Below, one piece after another: positions 37,349-47,522 of a stretch of 62,308 nt of DNA (its first letter is position 1; every line of letters starts with the position of its first letter). The position numbers and the translations under genes were made by a program. The stretch is taken from NCBI GenBank assembly GCA_030065615.1, contig JASJDR010000040.1, positions 1 to 62,308 on the forward strand. The letters are read 5' to 3'. The notes beneath the pieces are model-generated. The model had not been told where the DNA came from. It ran no database searches and was given only the letters and a program-made list of their open reading frames with translations. The DNA is from Xenococcus sp. MO_188.B8 (lineage in GTDB: Bacteria; Cyanobacteriota; Cyanobacteriia; Cyanobacteriales; Xenococcaceae).

Positions 37349-39856
37349 ATGGTACAAACAACAGTTGATCGCGAATCTTTCCAGCCAGCTAAAGAAGAAG
37401 CCTTAGTACTATGGTTTGAAGATGTTGGAATTACTGATATCCCTTTGGTAGGAGGAAAAAACGCCTCTTTAGGCGAAATGATTCAGCAACTAACTCCCAA
37501 AGGCGTTAATGTTCCCACGGGTTTTGCCACTACTGCTTATGCCTATCGTTACTTTGTTGAGAAAGCAGGTTTACAAAAGAAACTTCGTCAGTTGTTCGCC
37601 GACTTAGATGTTGAGGATATGAATAACCTGCGGCAACATGGCAAACAAGCTCGCTCCTTAATTCTCAATACCCCATTTCCCCCAGAACTGGAACTGGCAA
37701 TTACTCAAGCGTACATCAAATTATGCGATCGCTACAATGGTAATGCGAATATCTGCGATCGCCTGCCCGAGGCAGAACGGGAGGAGTGTAAACGTTACAC
37801 TAGCTATACCGATGTAGCAGTACGTTCTTCAGCAACGGCGGAAGATTTACCCGATGCCAGTTTTGCCGGACAACAAGAAACCTATCTCAATGTTCATGGG
37901 GTGAAAGGGGTCTTGGAATCTTGCCATAAATGCTTTGCTTCCCTATTTACCGATCGCGCTATTTCCTACCGCACAATTAAGGGTTTTGATCATTTTGAGG
38001 TTGCGCTTTCAGTGGGAGTCCAAAAGATGGTGCGTTCTGATTTGGCTTCTTCTGGAGTCATGTTTTCCATCGATACCGAAACAGGTTTCAAAAATGCGGC
38101 TCTAGTTACCGCTGCCTATGGCTTGGGGGAAAACGTGGTTCAAGGTGCGGTCAATCCCGATGAGTATTTCGTTTTTAAACCTACTCTCGAACAAGGTTAT
38201 CGACCGATTCTCGAAAAACGCCTCGGTAGTAAAGAGATCAAAATGATCTACGATGTGGGCGGTGGCAAGTTAACTAAAAATGTCCCCGTATCGGAATCGG
38301 ATCGGCAAAAATACGCGATCGCGGATGACGAAATTCTCACTCTAACTAAATGGGCAAGCATTATCGAAGACCATTATTCCCAGGTGCGCGGTCAATACAC
38401 ACCGATGGATATGGAATGGGCCAAAGATGGTCTTACTAATGAATTATTCATTGTCCAAGCTCGACCGGAAACGGTGCAATCCCAGAAATCGGGAACTATT
38501 TTACGCAACTATAAACTCCAAGGAACTGGTGATATCCTGATCCGAGGCCGTTCTGTCGGGGAAATGATCGGACAAGGTCAAGCTAGGGTAATTTTAAATG
38601 TTCATAAGATCGATGAGTTTGAAGCGGGAGAAGTTTTAGTTACTAATAAAACCGATCCTGATTGGGAACCGATTATGAAAAAAGCTAGCGCGATCATCAC
38701 CAATCAGGGGGGACGTACCTGTCACGCCGCTATTATTGCTCGGGAGATGGGTATTCCCGCGATCGTTGGTTGCGGTAAGGCTACAGGAGTCTTAGAAACA
38801 GGTCAAGAAGTGACTGTCTCCTGCGCTGAAGGCGAAGAAGGACGAGTTTATTCTGGGTTAGTGCCGTTTGAGGTTCAAGAAACCGAATTGGAAAATCTAC
38901 CCCGTACTCGCACCCAAATCCTCATGAATGTGGGTAACCCCGAAGAAGCTTTCAGTCTTGCTGCCATTCCCTGTGATGGAGTTGGTTTGGCACGGTTTGA
39001 GTTTATTATTGCCAACCACATCAAAGCTCATCCCTTGGCATTACTTCATTTTGACGAGTTGGAAGATGAAGATGTTAAGGAAGAAATTGCTGAGTTGACC
39101 GCACTCTATGATTACAAACCTGACTTCTTTGTGGACAAGCTAGCGCAAGGTATTGGCACGATCGCAGCTGCTTTTTATCCCAAACCTGTCGTGGTGCGCA
39201 TGTCTGACTTCAAGAGTAACGAATATGCTAATCTCCTTGGGGGCAAAAAGTTTGAGCCGGAGGAAGAAAATCCGATGATTGGCTGGCGGGGTGCTTCTCG
39301 TTACTATGATGAAAAATACCGCGAAGCCTATGGTTTAGAATGTAAAGCTCTCAAACGAGTGCGGGATGAAATGGGTTTAACTAACGTAATTCCGATGATT
39401 CCCTTCTGTAGAACTCCTGCTGAAGGTCGTAAGGTATTAGCAGAAATGGCTAAACATGGTTTAAAACGAGGAGAAAATGGTTTGCAGGTTTATGTCATGT
39501 GCGAGCTACCCAACAATGTCATCTTGGCAGATCAGTATAGCGAAATATTTGATGGATTCTCCATTGGTTCTAATGATCTGACTCAGTTAACTCTAGGACT
39601 GGATCGCGACTCTGCATTAGTTGCCAACCTCTTTGATGAACGGGATGAAGGAGTCAAAGAAATGGCACGGCAAGTAATTACCAAGGCCAAAGCTAAAGGA
39701 CGCAAAGTAGGTATTTGTGGTCAAGCGCCCAGTGACTATCCTGAATTTGCCCGCTTCTTGGTGAAACTAGGGATTGACTCTCTCAGTCTGAACCCCGACT
39801 CAGTGCTCAAAACTTTGCTGGAAGTTGCGAAGACTGAAGGTGTTGATAACAAATAA
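37349..39856 (+). CDS. ppsA: Phosphoenolpyruvate synthase
   Basis: The 835-residue protein has the PEP-utilising three-part plan. It contains an ATP-grasp N-domain (LVGGKNASLGEMIQQLTP, AVRSSATAEDLPDASFAGQQ), a phosphohistidine domain (GGRTCHAAIIARE with His about 459), and a C-terminal TIM barrel with MCELPNNVILADQY and GSNDLTQLTLGLDRDS. Pyruvate plus ATP gives PEP, AMP and phosphate. It should act in gluconeogenic carbon flow together with the adjacent pckA, and possibly with the ACT-malic enzyme at 56.5 kb. The length is normal for bacterial PpsA. No regulator gene (PSRP type) is nearby. Confidence 0.95.
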   Translation: MVQTTVDRESFQPAKEEALVLWFEDVGITDIPLVGGKNASLGEMIQQLTPKGVNVPTGFATTAYAYRYFVEKAGLQKKLRQLFADLDVEDMNNLRQHGKQARSLILNTPFPPELELAITQAYIKLCDRYNGNANICDRLPEAEREECKRYTSYTDVAVRSSATAEDLPDASFAGQQETYLNVHGVKGVLESCHKCFASLFTDRAISYRTIKGFDHFEVALSVGVQKMVRSDLASSGVMFSIDTETGFKNAALVTAAYGLGENVVQGAVNPDEYFVFKPTLEQGYRPILEKRLGSKEIKMIYDVGGGKLTKNVPVSESDRQKYAIADDEILTLTKWASIIEDHYSQVRGQYTPMDMEWAKDGLTNELFIVQARPETVQSQKSGTILRNYKLQGTGDILIRGRSVGEMIGQGQARVILNVHKIDEFEAGEVLVTNKTDPDWEPIMKKASAIITNQGGRTCHAAIIAREMGIPAIVGCGKATGVLETGQEVTVSCAEGEEGRVYSGLVPFEVQETELENLPRTRTQILMNVGNPEEAFSLAAIPCDGVGLARFEFIIANHIKAHPLALLHFDELEDEDVKEEIAELTALYDYKPDFFVDKLAQGIGTIAAAFYPKPVVVRMSDFKSNEYANLLGGKKFEPEEENPMIGWRGASRYYDEKYREAYGLECKALKRVRDEMGLTNVIPMIPFCRTPAEGRKVLAEMAKHGLKRGENGLQVYVMCELPNNVILADQYSEIFDGFSIGSNDLTQLTLGLDRDSALVANLFDERDEGVKEMARQVITKAKAKGRKVGICGQAPSDYPEFARFLVKLGIDSLSLNPDSVLKTLLEVAKTEGVDNK

Positions 39857-39930
39857 TTCAATTGATAGTCATTTCAATTTATTTCCCAATTGTTAGCGAT
39901 ATCACAAAAAGATCGATCAAATAACAACTA

Positions 39931-39960
39931 TGTAGGGACGTAGCATGCTACGTCCCTACA
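39931..39960. repeat. 30-bp perfect palindrome between convergent genes
   Basis: Fifteen-base arm TGTAGGGACGTAGCA is followed at once by its reverse complement, with no loop. A degenerate half (CATGCCACGTCGCTACAAT) follows. This type of TGTAGGGACG palindrome is repeated in cyanobacterial genomes as I recall it. It could act as a two-way terminator for ppsA and the antitoxin-like gene. Confidence 0.7.
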
Positions 39961-39992
39961 ATCATGCCACGTCGCTACAATATTAATCTCAT

Positions 39993-40196
39993 TTAAGCTT
40001 TGTCTTCGGCAATATCTTCTTCTGTGATATCTGTTTCTTTCCAAATACCGCTAAGAGATTTATGAGGTTGGGGTGCTGTCAGAATTAAATCTCGTTTTAG
40101 GTGAGGGGTTATTTGTTCGATTAAACGAATTTTGTCTAATGGAGAAAGTTGCTTGGCTAATTTTAAGACTTTCTCTAAGGTTACATATTCAGCCAT
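39993..40196 (-). CDS. Antitoxin-like protein, orphan
   Basis: A 67-residue protein starts at ATG 40196 (a longer 90-residue frame begins upstream and is unlikely). It reads MAEYVTLEKVLKLAKQLSPL, then DKIRLIEQITPHLKRDL, and ends IWKETDITEEDIAEDKA. The helical N-terminus with LSPLDKIRLIEQI is common to cyanobacterial antitoxins of PIN-type toxins. No toxin gene follows within the convergent spacer. Its partner may be lost or elsewhere. Confidence 0.5.
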   Translation of the reverse strand: MAEYVTLEKVLKLAKQLSPLDKIRLIEQITPHLKRDLILTAPQPHKSLSGIWKETDITEEDIAEDKA

Positions 40197-40396
40197 TTTT
40201 CCTCGATGGGCTAGCTTATAGCTATATCTTATCGCGATCGCGTTCTCTCTTATCGCGTTATTCATTGAAGAAGGTTTTTTCTAAGTTTTTCTAGATCTCA
40301 ACTTTGGTAAAATAAAAAAAGATAGTCCCTTAATAATATCTGATGAAAACCTTAGCTAAATTTTCGACATCAAAAAAGTCTTTAGCAAAGGAAAGA

Positions 40397-40666
40397 TTAC
40401 CTCTCAAGCTTTTCCTGATTTAGAACTAGAAGTTCCTCGATTAATTGCGCCCTGATTCTAGTAAGAAGCATTTCTTTCGCTAATTCGAAAAGTGCGATCG
40501 CATTTTGTCTACTAACACTAGGAAAATGTTCGAGAAATGTGTTTAATGAATCTCCTGCTTCTAAATAATCAAGCAAGTTTTTAATTGGCACGCGAGTTCC
40601 TTTAAATACGGGAGTTCCTCCCATAATATCTGGCTTACTACAGATAATATTACTCTTAGTTGTCAT
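40397..40666 (-). CDS. DUF433 antitoxin
   Basis: The 89-residue protein carries the DUF433 pattern IICSKPDIMGGTPVFKGTRV, PIKNLLDYLEAGDSLNTFLE and HFPSVSRQNAIALFELAKE. DUF433 proteins are winged helix-turn-helix (MerR-like) antitoxins usually next to a DUF5615 PIN-like toxin. That toxin gene is absent here, and the sequence downstream has no long frame. A DUF5615 fragment does lie at 26.5 kb, but the 14 kb distance makes a functional tie unlikely. Gene complete. Confidence 0.85.
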   Translation of the reverse strand: MTTKSNIICSKPDIMGGTPVFKGTRVPIKNLLDYLEAGDSLNTFLEHFPSVSRQNAIALFELAKEMLLTRIRAQLIEELLVLNQEKLER

Positions 40667-40927
40667 GACAAAATAAACTTATTTGTGACAATATCCATCA
40701 TATAGCAATCCTATTTAAGTTATGAGAATTCATGAGTTTTGATGAGTATTGCGATCAATCGCATTCCCCATACACTTAATTATTCAAATTAATTTCTAGG
40801 ACTTGGCGATCGCTAAGCAGAAGCACCGGAGATCGCTCGAAGCTGTGCGACTAGATCGCAAAGTTTTTTAATATTCATACTCTATTGTTCTAAGATGAAA
40901 TTATGTAATTTATTGAGGGGTTAGTAG

Positions 40928-43804
40928 ATGGTTGATTCTTCAAATGAAATACCGAGTTATTTTACTAACCGAATTAAAGCAGCCCAAGAACAACAGCTTA
41001 CCGAATTAGATTTAAGTGTTCCTTATACTGCAAATGATAATGAAAAATTAGACCGCATTCCCGACGCAGTTTTTGAATTAACTCAGTTAGAAAAATTAAA
41101 TTTAAGGGGAAATCGCCTTTCAGAACTGCCAGAATCCCTGAGCAATTTCGCCAATTTAACCGAGCTATATTTATCGAGAAATCAGCTAACAAAGCTGCCT
41201 GAATTTCTTGGTGATCTCTCTAATTTAAACCGGCTAGATTTGGGGTTAAATCAGCTAACAAAGCTGCCTGAATTTCTTAGTAACCTCTCTAATTTAAACC
41301 GGCTAGATTTAGGGGTAAATCAGCTAACAAAGCTGCCTGAATTTCTTGGTGATCTCTCCAATTTAACCCAGCTAGACTTAAGGTATAATCAGCTAACAAA
41401 GCTGCCTGAATTTCTTGGTAATCTCTCCAATTTAACCCAGCTAGATTGAGGGGGAAATCAGCTAACAAAGCTGCCTGAATTTCTTGGTGATCTCTCCAAT
41501 TTAACCCAGCTAGATTTATCGAGAAATCAGTTAACAAAGCTGCCTGAATTTCTTGGTAATCTCTCCAATTTAAACCGGCTAGATTTAAGGTATAATCAGC
41601 TAACAAAGCTGCCTGAATTTCTTGGTGATCTCTCCAATTTAACCCAGCTATATTTATCGAGAAATCAGCTAACAAAGCTGCCTGAATCTCTTGGTGGTCT
41701 CTCCAATTTAACCCAGCTATATTTATCGGGAAATCAGCTAACAAAGCTGCCTGAATCTCTTGGTTATCTCTCCAATTTGACCGAGCTAGATTTATCGGGA
41801 AATCAGCTAACAAAGCTGCCTGAATCTCTTGGTTATCTCTCCAATTTAACCCGGCTATATTTATTGAGAAATCCCCTGCAAGAACCACCTCTAGTAATAG
41901 CAACAAAAGGTGTACAAGCAATACAAAAATATTTCCAACAATTAAGAAAAGAGGGAAAAGATTATATTTATGAAGCTAAATTAATAATTGTGGGAGAAGC
42001 TGGAGTAGGGAAAACTACTCTAGCTAAGAAAATAAAGAATCCTGATTATGAATTACAGCAAAATGAAGAATCCACAGAAGGTATTGATGTTATTAAATGG
42101 AGTTTTCCTATACCAGATAAAGAACGAGAATTTAAAGTCAATATCTGGGATTTTGGCGGTCAGGAAATTTATCATGCTACCCATCAGTTTTTCTTGACCA
42201 AACGTTCTCTATATACTTTGGTTGCTGATAGTCGTAAAGAAGATACAGATTTTTATTATTGGCTTAATGTTGTAGAACTATTGAGTAATAATAGTCCTCT
42301 GTTAATTATTAAAAATGAGAAACAAGACCGTAAAAGAGAAATTAACGAAAGAGCTTTACGAGGACAGTTTACTAATCTCAAAGAAACTTTAGCTACTAAC
42401 CTAGCTACTAATAGAGGTTTAGACAAAATTCTGACTGATATTAAACATCACATTCAAAATTTACCCCACATCAAAGACAAATTACCGAGAACTTGGGTTA
42501 AAGTTCGTCAAGCTTTAGAAAATGATGCACCTAACTATATCTCTCTCCAAGAATATTTTGATATCTGTCAAGCCAACGGATTTACTCGACTCGAAGATAA
42601 ATTACAGTTAAGTGGATATCTCCATGATTTAGGCGTATGTCTCCATTTCCAAGATGAGGAAGATTCACTTTTGTACAAAACAGTAATTCTGAAACCAGAA
42701 TGGGGAACTGATGCTGTTTACAAAGTACTCGATAATAAGCAAGTTATTAATAAACAAGGACATTTTACTCGCGACGATTTAAAAAATATTTGGCACGAAG
42801 ATAAATATGCCTTAGTGAGCGGAGAATTACTAGAATTAATGAAAAAGTTTCAACTTTGCTATGAAATTCCTGACAGCAAAGATACTTTCATCGCTCCTCA
42901 ACTACTTAGTGAAAATCAGCCAGAATATGACTGGGATGAATCCAATAATTTGATTTTACGCTACGCTTATCCTGATTTTATGCCCAAGGGTATTATTACT
43001 CGCTTTATTGTAATAATGCACCAGTATATTGAGCAACAAAAATACGTTTGGAAAACTAGAGTAATTCTCAACAAAGAAAATACCAAAGCCGAAGTAATTG
43101 AAAACTATGGTAAGCGAGAGATTAGAATTCGTGTAGTTGGTAATAATAAAAGGAATTTTCTGACCATCATTACCCACGAAATAGATAAGATTAATGACTC
43201 TTACAAGCGGTGGAACTATCGGAAATTAATTCCTTGTAATTGTGAGACTTGCAAAAATAGTCAAGATCCCTTTGCTTATGAATTTAATAAACTTTTAGAG
43301 CGAGCTTCTAACAACAAACTAACAATTGAATGCGGTAATCTTCCCTATCATGAAGTTCAAGTTTTGGGGTTGATTGATAATGCTATTAATATAAAACAAT
43401 TATGTGATAAAGATGAGCGAATCGACAAGCTTTATCGTGAATATCATAATGAACTCTTAGAAATTATCAAACTTCAAGCTAATAAACCAATTAACATTAA
43501 TATTAGCGATCGCGTCATTAATATATTAAAAGGTAATTATAATGAGAATATTCAAGGACATTATTTTGAAGAAGCTGCTGCGGAAATTCAAAAACTCTTA
43601 AACCAACTTCAACAGAACAATGAAGTTTCATTAGAACAAGCACAGCAACAAACTGCTAAAGATTTAGCCACCCAAGCCCAGAATGATTCTACTCTCAAAG
43701 ACAGATTAATCAAGTTGGTTCAATTTGTTGGCGAAAACGCAGGCAAAACTGTCATTAGTGAAGGAGTAAAAGGAGTAATCAAACTCTTGTTATTCATGCT
43801 CTAA
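40928..43804 (+). pseudogene. LRR-Roc-COR (ROCO) GTPase gene with one in-frame TGA
   Basis: The frame from ATG 40928 to TAA 43804 (958 codons) is open apart from TGA at 41447-41449, where sister repeats have TTA. The N-terminus has leucine-rich repeats of 23 residues (NQLTKLPEFLGDLSNL...). Then comes a Roc GTPase, with Walker A GEAGVGKTTLAKK near residue 355, DFGGQEIYHATHQFF and the NEKQDRK region for the NKxD position. A COR domain follows, with a helical tail reminiscent of the cyanobacterial GNYNENIQG segment. ROCO proteins are large signalling GTPases. Restart after the TGA could make a 675-residue Roc-COR protein, but the LRRs would be cut. Confidence 0.75.
41180..41869. repeat. Ten 69-bp tandem repeats encoding LRRs
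   Basis: The word AATCAGCTAACAAAGCTGCC recurs exactly every 69 bp at 41180, 41249, 41318, 41387, 41456 and on to 41801 (one copy with AATCAGTTA). The DNA identity is very high, which indicates recent unit amplification. The repeat unit is a 23-residue leucine-rich repeat. The antisense frame over this block is also open (41289-41921), a by-product of the repeat. Confidence 0.9.
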
Positions 43805-43997
43805 TTCCTATTTACTTCTCTTTGCTGCTGGAGTATTTAATCGTTTCAGACAAGCTTTAATATTAAAGTAATAGCGAGCTTTTTGGGGTCGATCCAGCAC
43901 CTCCTCGTTTAATCAAAATAATCCATTAGCGCCCCACTTAACGGATCTCTTCGCGATCACTTAGAATAATTGTCTGTCATTGGAAAACCCTAGAGCT

Positions 43998-45530
43998 TTA
44001 AGAAAAAACGAGTTTTCCCGACTTTACAAGCTCCCACTCATTCTCAGAATCACTAGCAAGTTTCACTATAGCGGGCTCCCTCAATTCAAATTTATTAGAT
44101 GATCGAGTAAAATAATTCTGACAAATAAAAATGTCTTCGATAGTCTGATAAATACGATCATTAATAATTAGATTTGCTTTAGGCACTAGATAAAAACAAT
44201 CATCTTGTAATGGAAACTCTTGTACAATCCAATAACTATGAATATTAGCTTCTGTAAAGATAATTGGAGTTTTCAATCCTGCTCTTTTTTTCTCTATACT
44301 CTCCCCTGTTGCTGCAACTTTAGTTGCATTACTTAAGAGTTTTTCAGGATGTTTTTTATATGTTTTGATTAGAGATTGATAGTCTTCTAAATTAGTGGTT
44401 CATATAGGTTGATCGACAAAAAATCCAATATCTTTATTTTTACCAAGCTGTTGATTAATTTTGAGAGTTAACTCGTATAAATTATCAAATGAAGCTCTCA
44501 ATTCTTTCAATGATGTCATAATCTCATTTAACTGAATATAAGATTCTTTAGAAAAGTGAGCAACGTTCTCATTTATTTGTTTTTCTGGTATTTTCTCAGA
44601 TATAGATGAGAGCTTACTATTAATTTCTCTTAGTAGTGATGGAATAGAGCATACTTTCTTACTAGATTCTTGGTAAAAATTATATATAAATTTTTCCTGT
44701 ATTGCCTCTATAAAAGATGGTAAATATACATTGAATTCTCGTTGAATATATTTATCAAGTTCTTCTTTTATAATACCATGCATAGAAAGGGATAAATCAT
44801 TAATTTCTTGTTGGAAATAGTCACTAATTCCTTCTTGTACTAATTTTTTAATATCTTCAGATTCATAATTGACTTGCTGAGAAACGCGATCGCTTATTTG
44901 ATTGAGTATTGATTCTTTGAAAGTTTTTAACTCATTATGAAGTTGTTTTTTAATGCGATCGCTATCATTTCTTTGCTCTTGCTCTTCCTGGATACTTTGA
45001 TATTTCTTTTGAAGTATTTGATATTCTTGTTGAATATGTTTTTTTTCTTCCTCTAATTTGTCAATTTCTTGATTTTTTTCGTTGATTGCAGCCAAATATT
45101 CTTCGATTTGCTTGGTCGAATCTTCTGATAAATTAGATAATGAATCTTTATTAAAATTCAGAGTTCCTGATTTTCCTAATTTCCAATCTTTTCCAGTCCA
45201 AGAAACTTGTGCAGGTTCTTGAATAATAAATTCTTTAGTCTTACCTCTTTTATATTCTTGAAAGTAAAAAAAGGGTCGGAGAGAATTTAATTGATGTGTG
45301 CTAAAGTTATAGTCTTTTCTAGGAACCAAAAAAAAAGAATTATTGGCTTTAATGATTAAGCAATTTCCTTCTGGATTTTTGACTACAATACTAGTTCCAT
45401 CAATATCTTTGTTTTCGGTAAGAATGTTAACAGGAATAGCTTTTTCTAGTGAAAAAGAATTATCACTATTATATCTTGCTACTATTTCAGATATAGACAT
45501 TTTTGAGCTATTAATATTCTCATCGTCCAT
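43998..45530 (-). pseudogene. Two-domain coiled-coil protein gene with one in-frame TGA
   Basis: From ATG 45530 to the stop at 43998 there are 511 codons in one frame, interrupted only by TGA at 44400-44402. The first part (376 residues) has an N-terminal domain (SEIVARYNSDNSFSLEKAIP ... LVPRKDYNF ... GTLNF) and a coiled coil (about 140-215) followed by helices. After the TGA the frame continues as NLEDYQSLIKTYKKHPEKLL ... and ends GKLVFS. That part is the same domain type as the N-terminal one and as the C-terminus of the next protein. The domain is widespread in cyanobacteria and without known function. If not a pseudogene, the gene may be read as a truncated protein. Confidence 0.7.
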
Positions 45531-45611
45531 GAAGGCTAATTCAAACAGTAAATTTACAGCTATATATTAGATATTAACAAATCATCATGCTGTTCAAGAA
45601 AAATCTTAGTC

Positions 45612-46925
45612 CTAGGAAAATATTAGCTCTCCGGGTTCAATTAGCTTCCAACTTCCCTCCCCTTCTGATTGCACAACAGCAGATAGCTTAAGTTTAAATT
45701 TATTGGAAGCTCTATTTTGATATCCTTGGCAGCTAAAAATATCTTCTATGGTTTGATAAATGTGGGAATTGATTACTAAATTTGGTTTAGGTACTAAAAA
45801 ATAATTATTATCTGTTTTGGGTTCCTGGATAATCCAATAGCTATAGTTACTAGTTTCTGTAAATCTTATAGGTGTTTTCATTCCTGCTCTTCTTTGTTCG
45901 ATACTTTCACTAGTAGCCGCAACTTTAATAACTTTTATGGATAATTCTCTGGGATTTCGATGGTAAATTGCTACTATCTCTTCACCTAATGTATTTGGTT
46001 TATCTGAAATGTGAGTAACTGACTTTGAGGAGGATTGTTTTGCTGTTCTAGTGGGAAATAGATTAGTCGCTGAATTTTCGTTTAAATTTAAAGCTTGTTT
46101 AGTCAAGTGCTGATGATAATAGCGAGAACGATTCAGTTTACTGCTACTATTTTTGTTGCTCAAATCCTGGGAAGAAGCAGAATAGTTAGTTATGCCTCTA
46201 CGATTAGGACTTTTGTATTGGTAGTAGTCCGCCAACTTTGTTTTGAGGGATGAATCTTGGTAATTATCTTCCCCTGCTCCTGAAGCTTCCCCTGCTCCCC
46301 CTGCTTTACCTCTATCCATCATTTCAAACTTGGTAGAGTAGTAGGTAGATTTTTTTTCAGAGCTCGTTCGCTGGTTCCTAATTGCTGTCGAAGAGTAGTT
46401 ATTTCGCTGGCGATATGGTTGACTTGGTTTTACGGTATTTTTTTGATAATAGTTTTGATTAATTTGATTATCTTTAATTTTGATTTGCTTAACTGAATTA
46501 TTTTGCTTGTAGGCTTTGTAGATTATAAAAAATGTACAACCAGATAAGACAAATAAAACTAGTAATGCCTTTAAACTGAGAAATTTGTTTCTCTCAGAGT
46601 TAGCATCTATAGGATTAAGAGTAAAACTATTTTGTTGTTGTAAATATCTTGACTCAATATAAATATGTTTCTCTAGGTCAGCAATTCGTAACTCTAAATC
46701 TCTAGCTTTATTTGTAGATACTAAAGCAAATTTATATAGGGTTATCGCATCAAAGGTTCTATTTTGATCAAAAGAGCGATTTATTTCTTCTTTAGTGAAA
46801 TTGAATGACTGAATACTTTCAACTTGAGCCACTGTTTCTAGTTCAAAATTGATAGGCAAAGTCCAAATTAAAGTAGAAAGTAGCAACCCTCTAATTAAGT
46901 TACTGTGGTTAACAATTTTTACCAT
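45612..46925 (-). CDS. Membrane-anchored protein with the same C-terminal domain
   Basis: The 437-residue protein has an N-terminal hydrophobic signal (11-26), a soluble stretch with a short coiled coil (65-90), a membrane helix (about 119-137), a low-complexity Ser/Asn/Tyr-rich region (150-300) and a C-terminal domain (about 315-437). That domain reads EIVAIYHRNPRELSIKVIKV, SYWIIQEP, FLVPKPNLVINSHIYQTIED and PGELIFS. It is the domain found twice in the adjacent gene, so the pair arose by duplication. It lies 81 bp upstream of that gene on the same strand, a likely operon. The domain family is unnamed as far as I know. Confidence 0.65.
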   Translation of the reverse strand: MVKIVNHSNLIRGLLLSTLIWTLPINFELETVAQVESIQSFNFTKEEINRSFDQNRTFDAITLYKFALVSTNKARDLELRIADLEKHIYIESRYLQQQNSFTLNPIDANSERNKFLSLKALLVLFVLSGCTFFIIYKAYKQNNSVKQIKIKDNQINQNYYQKNTVKPSQPYRQRNNYSSTAIRNQRTSSEKKSTYYSTKFEMMDRGKAGGAGEASGAGEDNYQDSSLKTKLADYYQYKSPNRRGITNYSASSQDLSNKNSSSKLNRSRYYHQHLTKQALNLNENSATNLFPTRTAKQSSSKSVTHISDKPNTLGEEIVAIYHRNPRELSIKVIKVAATSESIEQRRAGMKTPIRFTETSNYSYWIIQEPKTDNNYFLVPKPNLVINSHIYQTIEDIFSCQGYQNRASNKFKLKLSAVVQSEGEGSWKLIEPGELIFS

Positions 46926-46931
46926 ACTAGT

Positions 46932-46995
46932 GCCGCTGCGCGGAAGTCAAAAGTCAAAAGTCAAAAGTCAAAAGTCAAAAGTTTTTTAGAGCAAA
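46932..46995. repeat. GTCAAAA heptamer repeat with flank
   Basis: Five near-identical GTCAAAA units preceded by GGAA and followed by GTTTTTTAGAGC. The same block, with four units, lies between mosB and mosA near 30310. Dispersed STRR unit. Confidence 0.75.
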
Positions 46996-47522
46996 GGTTT
47001 CAAGCTTTGTGAATGGGTGTTGTATTTAAGCCCACATCCACTAGATTGCTTGCAAGTCAGAAAAAATCGTCACGATTCCAAGCAAATAATAGTATTGGCG
47101 ATAATTTTAAACGTCAAGTCGCTAAGTTACAAAGCAGAAGTTAAAAGGCACAAGGAGACTGATATTAATACACAAATCTTAAATGATTCTGCAATAAAAA
47201 ATTAAATAGTTTCAAAAGCTGAAAGGCTATAAAATGCGTATCTATCGTCAGCGAACATAAAAGCCCAATTTCGATAACTCTTGTCTTGTAAGCCTGATAA
47301 GTTCGTTAAGAAAACTGTCCGAACCATTGCTATGACAGAGAATAATAATATCACCGAAATTAAGATTACCAGTAAAAATACTGTATTTTTGCAGATAGAG
47401 ATAAAAACCTAAGTCTTTTCCCTGATGAATTAGTCAATTCAAATTATTTAATTTATAAAGATAAGCAAATTTGCAGATTTTGAGCTGTCTGAATATTTTC
47501 CTTATCTTTACCAAATCTTTAA
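46996..47522. other. Intergenic region
   Basis: About 530 bp. Short frames occur (for example MTENNNITEIKITSKNTVFL from 47332, 26 codons), but none is convincing. No RNA gene seen. It contains the promoter region of the nucleoside hydrolase gene. Confidence 0.4.

Noticed and set aside
41180..41869. CRISPR-like regular repeat
   Set aside because: The 69-bp periodic unit has no spacers and is open coding sequence for leucine-rich repeats.
41289..41921. Long antisense ORF (210 codons) across the LRR repeats
   Set aside because: It repeats every 23 codons because the sense strand does; it has no ribosome site and no independent coding features.
41447..44402. TGA codons as selenocysteine or a changed genetic code
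   Set aside because: All other genes use TGA as stop normally (for example the kinase gene), sister repeats have Leu at the site, and no selenocysteine element is seen.
47017..47205. 62-residue ORF in the spacer before the nucleoside hydrolase
   Set aside because: Weak start, no recognisable sequence and AT-driven composition.
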